A stretch of DNA of 64,000 bases from assembly GCA_945787445.1 (NCBI GenBank), contig CALZHT010000022.1, forward strand, positions 35,432 through 99,431, read 5' to 3'. The stretch is from an uncultured Desulfobulbaceae bacterium. GTDB taxonomy: Bacteria; Desulfobacterota; Desulfobulbia; Desulfobulbales; CALZHT01. The translations under genes were made by a program, and so were the position numbers. Below, in pieces: positions 17,699 through 26,287 of this stretch (positions are counted from its first letter, which is position 1; every line of letters starts with the position of its first letter). The notes below the pieces were generated by a model that was not told where the DNA came from, did not search any database, and saw only the letters and a list, made by a program, of their open reading frames with translations.

Positions 17699-17812
17699 AG
17701 ACCAAATAACTATAATCAAAGAATCCCTATTTGTCCAGCGTTTCCCTTGGCAATGTCTATGTTATGGTTGGTGCTGTCTGCGTAATTTAATAAATGTAGA
17801 AAATTTACCAGC

Positions 17813-17841
17813 TTGACAGGAGAAGGGTGTTCCCTTATATT
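17813..17841 (+). promoter_or_regulatory. Near-consensus promoter of the MarR gene
   Basis: TTGACA (17813-17818), a 17-base spacer and TATATT (17836-17841). The start codon at 17852 is only ten bases after the -10, so the message would be leaderless or almost so. No ribosome-binding site is present, which fits. Confidence 0.7.
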
Positions 17842-17851
17842 AGTTATTACT

Positions 17852-18331
17852 ATGAACGATCAGAAGGAGCAGGCCCAACGACTGGCAGGTTATCAAACAA
17901 ACAGACTGCAGGAACTCATCCTTGAAATGCATGATTGCTGCAAAGAAGCAATGCATTTCCAGGCCCGTTCCTTTGGTCTCCTGCAATCGGAACTCAAATG
18001 TCTTCTCCTTTTTGAAGGCCATAAGTATCTAACCGGCATGGAGATTGCCGCTTTGCTCGAAGTGGCCAAAAGCAGGGCCACCGTGATCATCGACAATCTT
18101 GACAAAAAAGGATTTGTCAGCCGGGTAGCGGACCCGAACGACGCCAGGGTAAAGCTCATAAGTCTCACATCTGTCGGGGTAAAAAAAGTGCAAGAGATTG
18201 AAGAATTCATCTTCGGTCTCTATTTCAAACTCCTCAACCATATAAATCCTGCCAAACGCAACGAAGTTATAGCGGCATTGGAAACCTTGCGTTCCGCAAT
18301 GCTCTCTATTCAGGAGATGCATAAAAAATAA
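17852..18331 (+). CDS. MarR-family transcription regulator
   Basis: A 159-residue winged-helix protein. The recognition region is LTGMEIAALLEVAKSRATVIIDNLDKKG with the wing VADPNDARVKLISLT, the usual MarR arrangement. A frame extension to 17813 overlaps the predicted promoter and is rejected in favour of ATG 17852. The gene precedes the rhodanese selenoprotein gene by 120 bases in the same direction, so it may regulate that gene or sense an oxidant or sulfur compound; this is inference. Cysteines occur in the N-terminal part (HDCCKEAMH and LKCLL) and could be redox sensors. Confidence 0.85.
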   Translation: MNDQKEQAQRLAGYQTNRLQELILEMHDCCKEAMHFQARSFGLLQSELKCLLLFEGHKYLTGMEIAALLEVAKSRATVIIDNLDKKGFVSRVADPNDARVKLISLTSVGVKKVQEIEEFIFGLYFKLLNHINPAKRNEVIAALETLRSAMLSIQEMHKK

Positions 18332-18450
18332 TTTTTTTATCTCTAAGGTTAACAGTATGAACTAAATGGAGGTGTTTAAATAAAGAAAACCGATCGATAG
18401 GAAGAAAGGCAATTATAGAAGTTTGTCAAATTTTACAGGAGGACGGATAC

Positions 18451-19803
18451 ATGTCCCTGAAAAAGACCTTACTCGCCACAATTATGATGCTTTGCCTTGG
18501 ACTGACAATCCATACCGGCAAAGCCCTTGCCGCTAAGCCCAACACTATGAAAGGCTGCAAGGAATGCCACACCCCTGATCCCAATGTTGTCAGGGGGAAA
18601 AAGCTCGCCCATTCGGAAAAGTTCAAAACCCTGCAGGTTGATGTAGGTTCCGTTGTTTGGGTAATTCAATATGATAACAACACACTGCTGAAAGGAGCTG
18701 ATTCCCTTGCTGCGCTGAAGAAAGGCAAGGAGATATCGGTGACTTACAAAGGAACGGAAAAAAGCCCTGTTGCCACGGCAATTTTCGTGAAGCAGCCTTT
18801 TAAGGTTCCGGATAAGCAACTGGTATCCGTTGAAGAAATGCTCAAACTTTCAGCAGCGGGGCCGGAAAAGGGAGGATTCCTGCTTGTTGATTCCAGGCCG
18901 CCTGCAGCCTATAATTCTGGCCATATCCCCGACGCCGTATCCATTCCCTTCCCCAAACTCAAGAAAATGGGAGCTGAAATCCTGCCCAAAGACAAGAACG
19001 CGCGGGTCATCTTTTATTGCGGGGGATTTACCTGAGCGTTGAGTCCCACTTCCGCACGTGTTGCGGAAAAAATCGGATACGCAAACACCCGGGTCTTTCA
19101 TGACGGAATGCCAGCCTGGAAGAAGGCTAAAGGATTCATGGTATCGGAGCCCGGCTATATAAAAAGCATGAGGAAAAAGAATGGTTCATATGTCCTGATT
19201 GATTTGAGACCGGTCGTCTCGGCCCAGAGAGGGCATATCAAAGGAGCGGTCAGCATACCTGCCGCCAAAGTGGCAAATTCCAGAGCCAGATTCCCGAAAG
19301 ACAAAAAAGCCCCCATCATCCTCTATACAAAAGATGTAGTGGATGAATCCGCCTTCAATACAATAAGAAACTGGGGCTATACCAATGTATCGGTTCTTAA
19401 TGGCGGCATGCAGGGGTGGCTTGCATCCAGAGGAACCCTTGTTTCCGGTGATATGCCGACCACCATCTCCTATGTCAAGAAAACCCCAAGGGGTGAAATA
19501 AGCATCGAGGATTTCGAAGCCATCGTGAAAAAAAATCTGGCCGACAAGTTTATTCTTGATGTCCGAGATTCCAACACCGCGGCGCAGGGTATGCTCAAAG
19601 GCGCGGTCAACATCCCCCTGGCAGATGTGGAGTTAAGACTCAAGGAGATTCCCAGAGACAAGGAAATCATTATACACTGCAATACCGGTATCATGGCCGG
19701 CATGTCTAATGAAATTTTGAAAAAAAACGGTTATAAGACCAGAATAGTGAACGCTGTGGTGCAGATTGACGCTGACGGCAACTATGAAATAACCGAGAAG
19801 TAA
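18451..19803 (+). CDS. Exported c-heme/triple-rhodanese protein with in-frame UGA (probable selenoprotein)
   Basis: The frame runs 450 codons if the TGA at 19033-19035 is read as selenocysteine (position 195). Order: signal peptide (1-27, ending GKALA), a CKECH heme-c motif (36-40), a small beta segment, then three rhodanese domains (about 113-215, 225-330, 345-430). Domain 1 has Cys190 and Sec195 in YCGGFT-U-ALSP; domain 2 has Thr where the cysteine should be (ILYTKD); domain 3 has Cys (IIHCNTG). A bacterial SECIS-like hairpin follows the UGA. The downstream part has the rest of domain 1, including RVFHDGMPAWKKA, so a stop there would split a domain. AGGAGG precedes the start. The alternative is a nonsense mutation or read error. 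Confidence 0.82.
19050..19068 (+). promoter_or_regulatory. Candidate bacterial SECIS element
   Basis: A seven-base stem TTCCGCA / TGCGGAA closes a five-base loop CGTGT. The loop starts 21 bases after the UGA and carries G at its second position, meeting the bacterial SECIS rules I know (loop 16-37 bases from UGA, G among the first two loop bases). It would recruit SelB-Sec-tRNA. Confidence 0.75.
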
Positions 19804-19813
19804 TCACATATTA

Positions 19814-19845
19814 GGGTGGAAGGCTATTTCTGGAGCCTTCCGCCC
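19814..19845 (+). terminator. Hairpin after the rhodanese gene
   Basis: GGGTGGAAGGCT and AGCCTTCCGCCC pair around an eight-base loop, eleven bases after the stop codon. The T-run is poor, but the position and GC stem suit a transcript end. Confidence 0.6.
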
Positions 19846-19898
19846 ATCATCTTCCATCCGTTTCGATTAATTTGAAAATACATCATCGTATTTATGGA

Positions 19899-20123
19899 TT
19901 AGAGCACTAAAGTGTTGGTAGGGTTCTCTATCCATATCTTCATACTACTTTTTTTCCCCAACCGTGGTAAACACCAACAGTTCATCTTTAATTGGTACGC
20001 TGATTGAGGCGACTCCTCGTATTGTAAATCGTTAGCTAAAATCGCACCCATAATCGTCCTCCAAATAGTGCTGTCAAAGTGTTCATTGTCGACGAATTCC
20101 GGAGAACAAGGAAATTTCTTCAT
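19899..20123 (-). CDS. Possible small protein, unknown
   Basis: A 74-residue frame in an otherwise empty gap, preceded by GAAGGGAAAATAGA, which is a usable ribosome-binding site. The sequence (MKKFPCSPEFVDNEHFDST start, two further cysteines) has no signal peptide, membrane segment or family resemblance that I recognise. It may be a chance frame; the rest of 19846-20282 shows no other feature. Confidence 0.3.
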   Translation of the reverse strand: MKKFPCSPEFVDNEHFDSTIWRTIMGAILANDLQYEESPQSAYQLKMNCWCLPRLGKKSSMKIWIENPTNTLVL

Positions 20124-20282
20124 TCTATTTTCCCTTCTTGAAATAGTGGTTGAAGTTGTCGGGTAAACGTGTGATAGTCCGCTCTAAATTAAGAAGATTG
20201 AATGTAAAATTGAGAAAGAAGGGCCATCTTTCATTTTACGACTGTAACCGGTTAAAAAAGGCCGAAAAAAATAGGAGTGGAT

Positions 20283-20471
20283 ATGACATTCGATTCATTT
20301 GAGCAGGCACTCAAGGTGTGTATGACGGCGGAAGAGGGCAGCGCGGAGCAGGATGCGGCCTTGATTTATTGCCTTGAAAATGCGCCGCCGGAATTGCAGG
20401 CGGTTATGAAAGAACAATACAGGAAGTTTCATGAACATAAGCACCAATGCGACTGCGGATGCAAGAAATGA
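20283..20471 (+). CDS. Small protein with Cys/His-rich C-terminus
   Basis: A 62-residue protein. TAGGAG lies about five bases before ATG 20283. The body is helical and acidic; the tail HEHKHQCDCGCKK is rich in metal-ligand residues, so metal binding is likely. No named family is recognised. It stands 480 bases after the rhodanese selenoprotein and just before repeat copy C, with a histidine-kinase pair downstream. A role in metal or redox sensing is only a guess. Confidence 0.6.
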   Translation: MTFDSFEQALKVCMTAEEGSAEQDAALIYCLENAPPELQAVMKEQYRKFHEHKHQCDCGCKK

Positions 20472-20485
20472 AAAGGAGGAATTTT

Positions 20486-20590
20486 GATAGTCTCGTAAAA
20501 AGTCGAGAAAGCGGTTAACGTGCCATGTAATTTCAATGACTTACACCGTAACACAACGATGAATTCGTAGTTTTTACGAATTCATCAATT
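20486..20590 (+). repeat. Dispersed hairpin repeat, copy C
   Basis: This is the third copy of the element seen at 13762-13864 and 14679-14781. It has GTAAAAAGTCGAGAAA, GGTTAACGTGCCATGTAATT, ACTTACACCGTAA and a terminal hairpin GATGAATTCGTA / TACGAATTCATC with a five-base loop. It lies between the small Cys/His protein and a membrane protein gene. Confidence 0.8.
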
Positions 20591-20632
20591 TTGAAGTAAA
20601 AATTTTTTTATTTCAGGATTTAGAGACAACTC

Positions 20633-21097
20633 ATGTTCCGGATATTGCGCTGGGTAACCCTTACAACACTGCTCCTGATAGCAGAATTAGCAGGACCTCT
20701 TCCGGTCTTTGCATTACAGGCACACGGCTATATAGGATTGTACGTCCATCAGGAAGCTCACATTTTTTTTCTGTTAGCAATGCTGATTTTCGCCTACAGA
20801 ATTTACCGATCCGGTTTGATTAACCGGAGGGAGTGGCGCTGGATGTCGCATGGCGCCTTGCTGTTGGCGCTTTGGAACGGTTGGGCGCTTACCGGCCATT
20901 TTATAGAGCGTTTTGTACCGGCAGATCATATCCAATTGCTTGGCGATGATCTGGTGCCGTCGCTTGCCATTGCATCTTGGCAGGACGTTGTCTATTTCAT
21001 CCTCAAGATGGATCACCTACTGAGCGTGCCGGCAATACTCTGCTTTTATCTCGGCATTAAGACCATGCTGAAGGAATACGAGACCACCAGTCTTTAA
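20633..21097 (+). CDS. Four-helix integral membrane protein paired with a histidine kinase
   Basis: A 154-residue protein with an N-terminal hydrophobic segment (possibly a signal anchor, residues 5-28) and three further membrane helices near 42-62, 75-92 and 125-145. Histidines lie at helix ends (HQEAHIFF, MDHLLSV). It ends five bases before the kinase gene, so the two are almost certainly co-expressed. It may be the membrane sensing subunit or a modulator of the kinase. I recognise no family name. Confidence 0.65.
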   Translation: MFRILRWVTLTTLLLIAELAGPLPVFALQAHGYIGLYVHQEAHIFFLLAMLIFAYRIYRSGLINRREWRWMSHGALLLALWNGWALTGHFIERFVPADHIQLLGDDLVPSLAIASWQDVVYFILKMDHLLSVPAILCFYLGIKTMLKEYETTSL

Positions 21098-21102
21098 AAG
21101 AA

Positions 21103-22227
21103 ATGCATGCCATGCAATTTTGGTCATTATCTCCGGTTTGGTTTATTGATTTTTGTGGCTCTGCTGTCATGATCATTCTATCTGCCCAGTGCCTCTTTTT
21201 GGTGCGGAGACTTTTCAGCAAGGACCCTGAATCCCCTCTAGCCAATTATCTTTTCTGGTTTGTCGGCGCAATTTTTGCTTTTTCCGCTTCCCGCTCGCTC
21301 GGACATATTATCAAACATCTGCTCTATTTTTCCGACCAAAGTGACCTGTGGCGCCAGCTAGTGCCGATCAGCGGTTCGATAAACTCCATGACCTTCGTAG
21401 TGATTGCTTCAGCCACTCTATTTTTTCATCGGATGCAGACCATCATGGAGCGTATGAACAGAGACCGTGAACGGATTGAAAAAACAAGCCACGAGATTTT
21501 CGAGTTGAATAAAAATATTGAGTCCATTGTTTTTGAACGGACCAAGGCTGAAATAGCCTTGCGGATGGCGCATGAAGTGCGGAATCCCGCCATGATTATC
21601 GGCGGTCTGTTGCGGCGCTTACTCATAAACGCATCTGATGACTGTATCGAAGAAAAAGAGCGGCTGGAAAAAGTTATTGAACAGGTCAGAAAGCTTGAGA
21701 CTCTGGTGACAAGCTTCGAAAAGGTGCGTCCGGACCTGGAGAAAAAAATCGTGCCATTGGAGCTGAACCAGCTGGTGGAAGAAACACTTGAGATTCTCCA
21801 ACCAGAGGCTAACCAGAAAGATATTACCATTCTTCTGGATCGGTCTTCCGCCGGCCTTAATATACAGGGTAACAGCCAACTCCTGAAAATCGCCATTATG
21901 CATGTAATCAGAAATGCCATTGATGCATGTGAGACCGGCAATACTGTCCAGATCACCACTGAACTGACTGGCCGAGGCATTGAATTGAAAATCCAGGATG
22001 ACGGTCCCGGCATTCCGGAGGAGCTTTTACATCATATTTATGAACCTTTTTATCTGACCAAGGAAGGGGAAACCGGTCTTGGCATCCCCTATGTCAAGCA
22101 GATCCTTACCGAACATAAAGGGACTATTTCAATCATCAGCAAGGAAAAGGTCGGCACAACAGTGGAAATTGTTCTGCCGACGCACCTTGCTCTTCTTAAA
22201 GAAGGAATGGCAGATTATCAGATTTAA
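21103..22227 (+). CDS. Membrane-bound sensor histidine kinase
   Basis: A 374-residue kinase. Membrane helices occupy about the first 115 residues; a linker follows with a coiled-coil look (RMNRDRERIEKTSHEIFELN). The phosphoacceptor is in RMAHEVRNPAMIIGG, and the ATP-binding domain has IRNAIDACE (N box), DDGPGIPEE (G1) and TGLGIPYVKQI (G2). No receiver domain is attached and no response regulator gene lies nearby, so its partner is elsewhere. The start is uncertain; ATG 21112 is nearly as good as 21103. The preceding membrane gene is probably part of the same unit. Confidence 0.88.
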   Translation: MHAMQFWSLSPVWFIDFCGSAVMIILSAQCLFLVRRLFSKDPESPLANYLFWFVGAIFAFSASRSLGHIIKHLLYFSDQSDLWRQLVPISGSINSMTFVVIASATLFFHRMQTIMERMNRDRERIEKTSHEIFELNKNIESIVFERTKAEIALRMAHEVRNPAMIIGGLLRRLLINASDDCIEEKERLEKVIEQVRKLETLVTSFEKVRPDLEKKIVPLELNQLVEETLEILQPEANQKDITILLDRSSAGLNIQGNSQLLKIAIMHVIRNAIDACETGNTVQITTELTGRGIELKIQDDGPGIPEELLHHIYEPFYLTKEGETGLGIPYVKQILTEHKGTISIISKEKVGTTVEIVLPTHLALLKEGMADYQI

Positions 22228-22245
22228 TACAAGTTGCAATACAAC

Positions 22246-24378
22246 ATGGAACAGATTCAACAGCACCATAAATCCATAGCGCGGGAACTTGATATCAGAG
22301 TTGATCAGGTGGCAGCAACTGCGGCGTTGCTTGCCGATGGCGCCACGGTTCCGTTTATCGCCAGATACCGGAAGGAGGCGACCGGTCTGCTGGATGAAAC
22401 CAGGATTACTGCAATCAGAAACCGGCTTGCTAAATTGTCCGAGCTCCATAAAAGACGGCAAGCCATTATTGCTTCGCTAATTGAGCGCGGCCTGCTCACC
22501 GATGATCTGAAAGAAAACCTTCTTGGTGCTCCCAATCTCACGATCCTTGAAGATATCTATCTGCCTTTCCGGCCCAAAAGAAGAACCAAAGCCATAGTTG
22601 CCAGGGAAAAGGGGCTTGAGCCCTTGGCCCACGCTGTATTTGCCCAAGACGGAAGATCCGTGCAGCCGGAACGGTTTATCAATCAGGAAAAAGAAGTATT
22701 AACGGCGGAAGATGCCCTGGCCGGCGCCCGGGATATCATGGCGGAATGGATCAGTGAAAACTCGACAACCCGTGCCAAACTGCGCCAGGTATTCACTGCA
22801 AAGAGCATAATCAGATCTTCAGTGGTTACGAAAAACCAGGAGAAGGGCACCAAGTTCAGAGATTATTTCGACTGGCAGGAACCGACACCGCAAGTTCCGG
22901 GCCATCGACTCCTTGCCATGTTCAGAGGTGAGAGCGAAAAAGTGCTTACCCTTTCCATTCGGCCGCCGGAAGATGAAGCCCTCTCTCTTCTATACCGGCA
23001 ATATGTAAAGACAGATGATTACTCAGGCCGCCAAGTCGTCCTGGCCGTTAATGACAGTTACAAAAGACTACTGGCACCATCGCTTGAAAACGAACTCAGA
23101 AATGCACTTAAAGAGCGCGCGGACAAGGAGGCAATCCAGGTATTTGCCGACAATTTACGAGAACTTTTGCTTGCCCCGCCTTTGGGACAGAAGCGGATTT
23201 TGGCCTTGGACCCTGGCTTTCGCACCGGTGCCAAGTTGACCTGTCTGGACGGGCAGGGAAAGCTTCTGTATTTTACCACCATTTATCCGACTCATAGCAG
23301 TAGGAAGGTTCTGGAAGCTGGGAAGATTGTCATTGAACTCTGTGAAAAATACCATATCGAGGCCATCGCCATCGGTAACGGCACGGCAAGCCGTGAAACA
23401 GAATCCTTTATTCGCAACCTTGATCTGCCCTCGGAAACCATGATCACCCTTGTCGATGAAAGCGGCGCTTCGGTATATTCTGCATCGTCGACGGCCCGGC
23501 TTGAATTTCCGAACCAGGATGTTACTGTCCGCGGCGCTGTTTCCATAGGTAGGCGATTGCAGGATCCCCTGGCGGAACTGGTGAAGATCGACCCCAAGTC
23601 CATAGGGGTGGGCCAGTACCAGCATGATGTCAACCAGGGCGAACTGAAAAAAAGCCTGGATGATGTGGTCGAAAGCTGTGTCAACAATGTCGGTGTAGAA
23701 GTTAATACTGCGAGTGTGGAACTCCTCACCTCTGTTTCCGGACTAGGGCCGGTTTTGGCTAAAAACATCATTCAATACCGGGATGAGCATGGCCCGTTTG
23801 CAAGCCGGCAGGGACTGTTGCAAGTACCGCGCCTGGGTGCCAAAGCCTTTGAACAGTGTGCCGGTTTTCTGCGCATTGCCGGCGCAAAGAACCCCCTTGA
23901 CGGCAGTGGTGTGCATCCGGAACGCTACTCTGCCGTGGAGCAGATGGCCGAGGAGGTGGGATGTACGGTGCGTGAGCTTATGGAGCAGGAGACGTTCAGG
24001 AAGCGGATCAATATTGAAAATTATGTCACCGATGAAATCGGGCTGCCGACCTTAAAGGATATTTTGACGGAGCTTGCCAAACCCGGCCGTGATCCACGGG
24101 AAACGTTTACTATTTTTTCCTTTGCCGAAGGGGTGAACACTATTGATGATCTCCGGGCCGGTATGAAAGTGCCGGGCATTATTACCAATGTGACAAAATT
24201 CGGGGCCTTTGTTGATGTCGGGGTGCACCAGGACGGTTTGATCCATATCAGCCAACTGTCTAACCGGTTTGTCAGGGACCCGGCTGAAGTAGTCAAGGTC
24301 CGGCAGCAAGTAATGGTTCGCGTGCTTGATGTGGATCGCGAAAGAAACAGAATTTCCCTTTCGCTTCGTGATGTTTGA
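22246..24378 (+). CDS. tex: Tex-family S1 RNA-binding transcription accessory protein
   Basis: A 710-residue protein. Domains in order: Tex N-terminal helices (VPFIARYRKEATGLLDE near residue 40), a YqgF/RNase-H-like core (RILALDPGFRTGAKLTCLD near 320), a helix-hairpin-helix part (LTSVSGLGPVLAKNII near 495) and a C-terminal S1 domain (PGIITNVTKFGAFVDVGV near 640). Tex binds nucleic acid and affects transcription and stress tolerance. ATG 22246 is preferred over TTG 22234; neither has a good ribosome-binding site. It begins 18 bases after the kinase gene stop, so read-through is possible. Confidence 0.94.
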   Translation: MEQIQQHHKSIARELDIRVDQVAATAALLADGATVPFIARYRKEATGLLDETRITAIRNRLAKLSELHKRRQAIIASLIERGLLTDDLKENLLGAPNLTILEDIYLPFRPKRRTKAIVAREKGLEPLAHAVFAQDGRSVQPERFINQEKEVLTAEDALAGARDIMAEWISENSTTRAKLRQVFTAKSIIRSSVVTKNQEKGTKFRDYFDWQEPTPQVPGHRLLAMFRGESEKVLTLSIRPPEDEALSLLYRQYVKTDDYSGRQVVLAVNDSYKRLLAPSLENELRNALKERADKEAIQVFADNLRELLLAPPLGQKRILALDPGFRTGAKLTCLDGQGKLLYFTTIYPTHSSRKVLEAGKIVIELCEKYHIEAIAIGNGTASRETESFIRNLDLPSETMITLVDESGASVYSASSTARLEFPNQDVTVRGAVSIGRRLQDPLAELVKIDPKSIGVGQYQHDVNQGELKKSLDDVVESCVNNVGVEVNTASVELLTSVSGLGPVLAKNIIQYRDEHGPFASRQGLLQVPRLGAKAFEQCAGFLRIAGAKNPLDGSGVHPERYSAVEQMAEEVGCTVRELMEQETFRKRINIENYVTDEIGLPTLKDILTELAKPGRDPRETFTIFSFAEGVNTIDDLRAGMKVPGIITNVTKFGAFVDVGVHQDGLIHISQLSNRFVRDPAEVVKVRQQVMVRVLDVDRERNRISLSLRDV

Positions 24379-24441
24379 TCCTGAGTTATTCCACCCCTAG
24401 AACTCCTGAGCTGGACCTTAATTTCAGGGAGTTACAAAATA

Positions 24442-24525
24442 TAGTGCCTAAAGTTAAAGGATTTATCTAATTAGAAAAGTACCATAACTTTAGGCACTTT
24501 AGGCACTTCGAACTTTAGGCACCTT
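24442..24525. repeat. Inverted array of GTGCCTAAAGTT units
   Basis: One direct unit AGTGCCTAAAGTT (24442-24454) faces three inverted units in 24487-24525 (AACTTTAGGCAC and two adjacent copies separated by TTCGA). They can fold into a hairpin between the convergent tex and prs genes. The same unit occurs as a direct pair at 15286-15330. Confidence 0.65.
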
Positions 24526-24592
24526 AATGTTATCAACTAAAAATCTGCCAAGTTCAGGGTTATTTGACCGTGAGCAGGGTTAGGAAAATCGC

Positions 24593-25525
24593 TTAAATGG
24601 TGTTGATCCGAAGCTGCATAATGAGTTTTTCAGCAACCAGCGGGGCTGTTGAGTAGATATCCAGAAGGTCGTCGCTCTTGACGCCTGGGTAGGTGTCCGA
24701 TCCCATGATTTTTCTGATTCCGGCTTTCTGAAAACGCTGCCGGGCCTCTCCGCAGAGCACCAGGTGGGTTGCCATGATAAATACATCCTTAGCTCCCGCC
24801 TGCCTACAGCGCTCCGCGGTTTGGATAATCGAGCCTCCGGTACGGATCATGTCATCGAATATAATTGCGGTTTTGCCCTGCACAACGCTTGAAACCTGCT
24901 GGACCATGGTGCGGTCCATTTCAAAGCGATCCTTGTCAGCCGCGGTATGCGGCATGTTGAGTTGGCTTGCCAGGCTGGCCACCCACTTGCTTCTGCCGTA
25001 ATCCGGGGATACCAGGACACAATCTTTTTTGCAGGTTTCTCTGATTTTATCGACAATAAGGCTGTCGGTCTGGATATGTTTCGTATGGATGTTGCCGGAA
25101 TGGGCGTGGAGCACGGCCTCGGAATGGAGATCAATGAATCCGACAAAATCCGGATAGGCTCTGAATATTTGCCTAGCCCGAGTGATCCCCTTGGGGATTT
25201 CCCAGGAACCGGGTTTTGCCCTCTCCATGGTTGAATACCCCAGGTAGGGTATAATTACGTTTACCGAATCGGCCCGCCAGAAATGACAGCCATCGACAAG
25301 GTCGATCATTTCCTGCATCGATTGGTCATCATGGGTGCTGCCGATTATAATCACATCCCTGCCGGCCATTTTTGCAGGAAAGGCATGATACATTTCACCG
25401 TCCTGGAACTGTTTCTTGACCATTTCGGTAAGAGGAATGTTCAGCTCCCCAGCCACTTTGCGGGCTAAGTCTGTTGATGCCTCATTGGCAATGAGAACAA
25501 TGTTTTCAGGAATGGTTACTTTCAT
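24593..25525 (-). CDS. prs: Ribose-phosphate pyrophosphokinase (PRPP synthase family)
   Basis: A 310-residue enzyme making PRPP from ribose 5-phosphate and ATP. The PRPP loop is IIFDDMIRTGGSI (about residues 215-227) and the metal region is VGFIDLHSEAVLHA (about 125-138). The flexible-loop stretch is YLGYSTMERAKPG rather than the classical ARQDRK form, marking a divergent subgroup that may have other regulation. The frame is open upstream to 25681, but ATG 25525 starts the conserved part (MKVTIPENIVLIAN). It is convergent with tex. Confidence 0.88.
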   Translation of the reverse strand: MKVTIPENIVLIANEASTDLARKVAGELNIPLTEMVKKQFQDGEMYHAFPAKMAGRDVIIIGSTHDDQSMQEMIDLVDGCHFWRADSVNVIIPYLGYSTMERAKPGSWEIPKGITRARQIFRAYPDFVGFIDLHSEAVLHAHSGNIHTKHIQTDSLIVDKIRETCKKDCVLVSPDYGRSKWVASLASQLNMPHTAADKDRFEMDRTMVQQVSSVVQGKTAIIFDDMIRTGGSIIQTAERCRQAGAKDVFIMATHLVLCGEARQRFQKAGIRKIMGSDTYPGVKSDDLLDIYSTAPLVAEKLIMQLRINTI

Positions 25526-25788
25526 AATGTTTCGTGCGGGTACTCGGTTGAGGCAACGGACCTGCAACAATGCAAGGATGCAGACCCTTTGTCTTCTATC
25601 AAAATGATACCTGGATAGGCAGAACGCGTCAAGTACAGAGCAAGCCAAGGAATTCGCAATGAGCATAAAATGGAGTAGCATTGCTCGAGTGATTTATTAT
25701 TTCACCGTGATGATATGATATAATTATAATCAAAGGTGAAGTTGGATAATCAGTGCAGCTTTAATGCCCTGTCCCTATTAAAAACAGA

Positions 25789-26265
25789 ATGAATTGGAAG
25801 TGGAAAATGCATCGTGAAACCAATCCCCCTGAAGAAATGTTCCGAAGGCTGTTTTATGTCATCTACCTGGCGTTACTAGCCGGTACTGCTTTGTCTGGAA
25901 CAATAGCGTTGGCGCAATCGCGGCCCGGATACCTTGTAGTTGCCTTATTTCTTGGCTTCTTGAGCCTGCGGTGTAAACACTACGGTAAGCGTTACCTGGA
26001 TTTTGACAGACTTTTCAGGTCATTTCCTTATGGCGAACCAGCAGATGATATTTCCCCTGCTTTTCGTATGGAAATCGAAGAGATTATCAGGGAGTCTCAC
26101 ATGCAAGACATTGGTTGGATCGTGCGCCAAGAGCTTCGTCAGCGTTTGGCAGAACTTGTTGAAAAGGATGCAAGACTTTTTGAAATTTACAGGGAAGAAA
26201 TTGCTGCTATCCATCCAACCTTGGCAGCTAAGGCAGACCAGCACCATAATGCCGGCCAGGATTAA
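25789..26265 (+). CDS. Small membrane protein, unknown
   Basis: A 158-residue protein with two closely spaced membrane helices (about residues 20-40 and 48-62) and a helical, charged C-terminal half facing one side of the membrane. No family is recognised. ATG 25807 (second Met) has GGAAGTGG upstream and may be the true start. It is divergent from prs and convergent with the Fe-S gene that follows. Confidence 0.6.
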   Translation: MNWKWKMHRETNPPEEMFRRLFYVIYLALLAGTALSGTIALAQSRPGYLVVALFLGFLSLRCKHYGKRYLDFDRLFRSFPYGEPADDISPAFRMEIEEIIRESHMQDIGWIVRQELRQRLAELVEKDARLFEIYREEIAAIHPTLAAKADQHHNAGQD

Positions 26266-26287
26266 TTAATCCATGAATTTTTAATAA

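Noticed and set aside
18988..19042. TGA 19033 as a plain nonsense mutation
   Set aside because: The downstream frame is fully conserved without further damage and a SECIS-like hairpin is at the right distance; kept as the alternative in the entry, not as the main call.
19039..19803. Separate gene starting at TTG 19039 for a two-domain rhodanese
   Set aside because: It starts in the middle of a rhodanese domain, has no ribosome-binding site, and shares the frame of the upstream part; reading TGA as Sec explains both halves.
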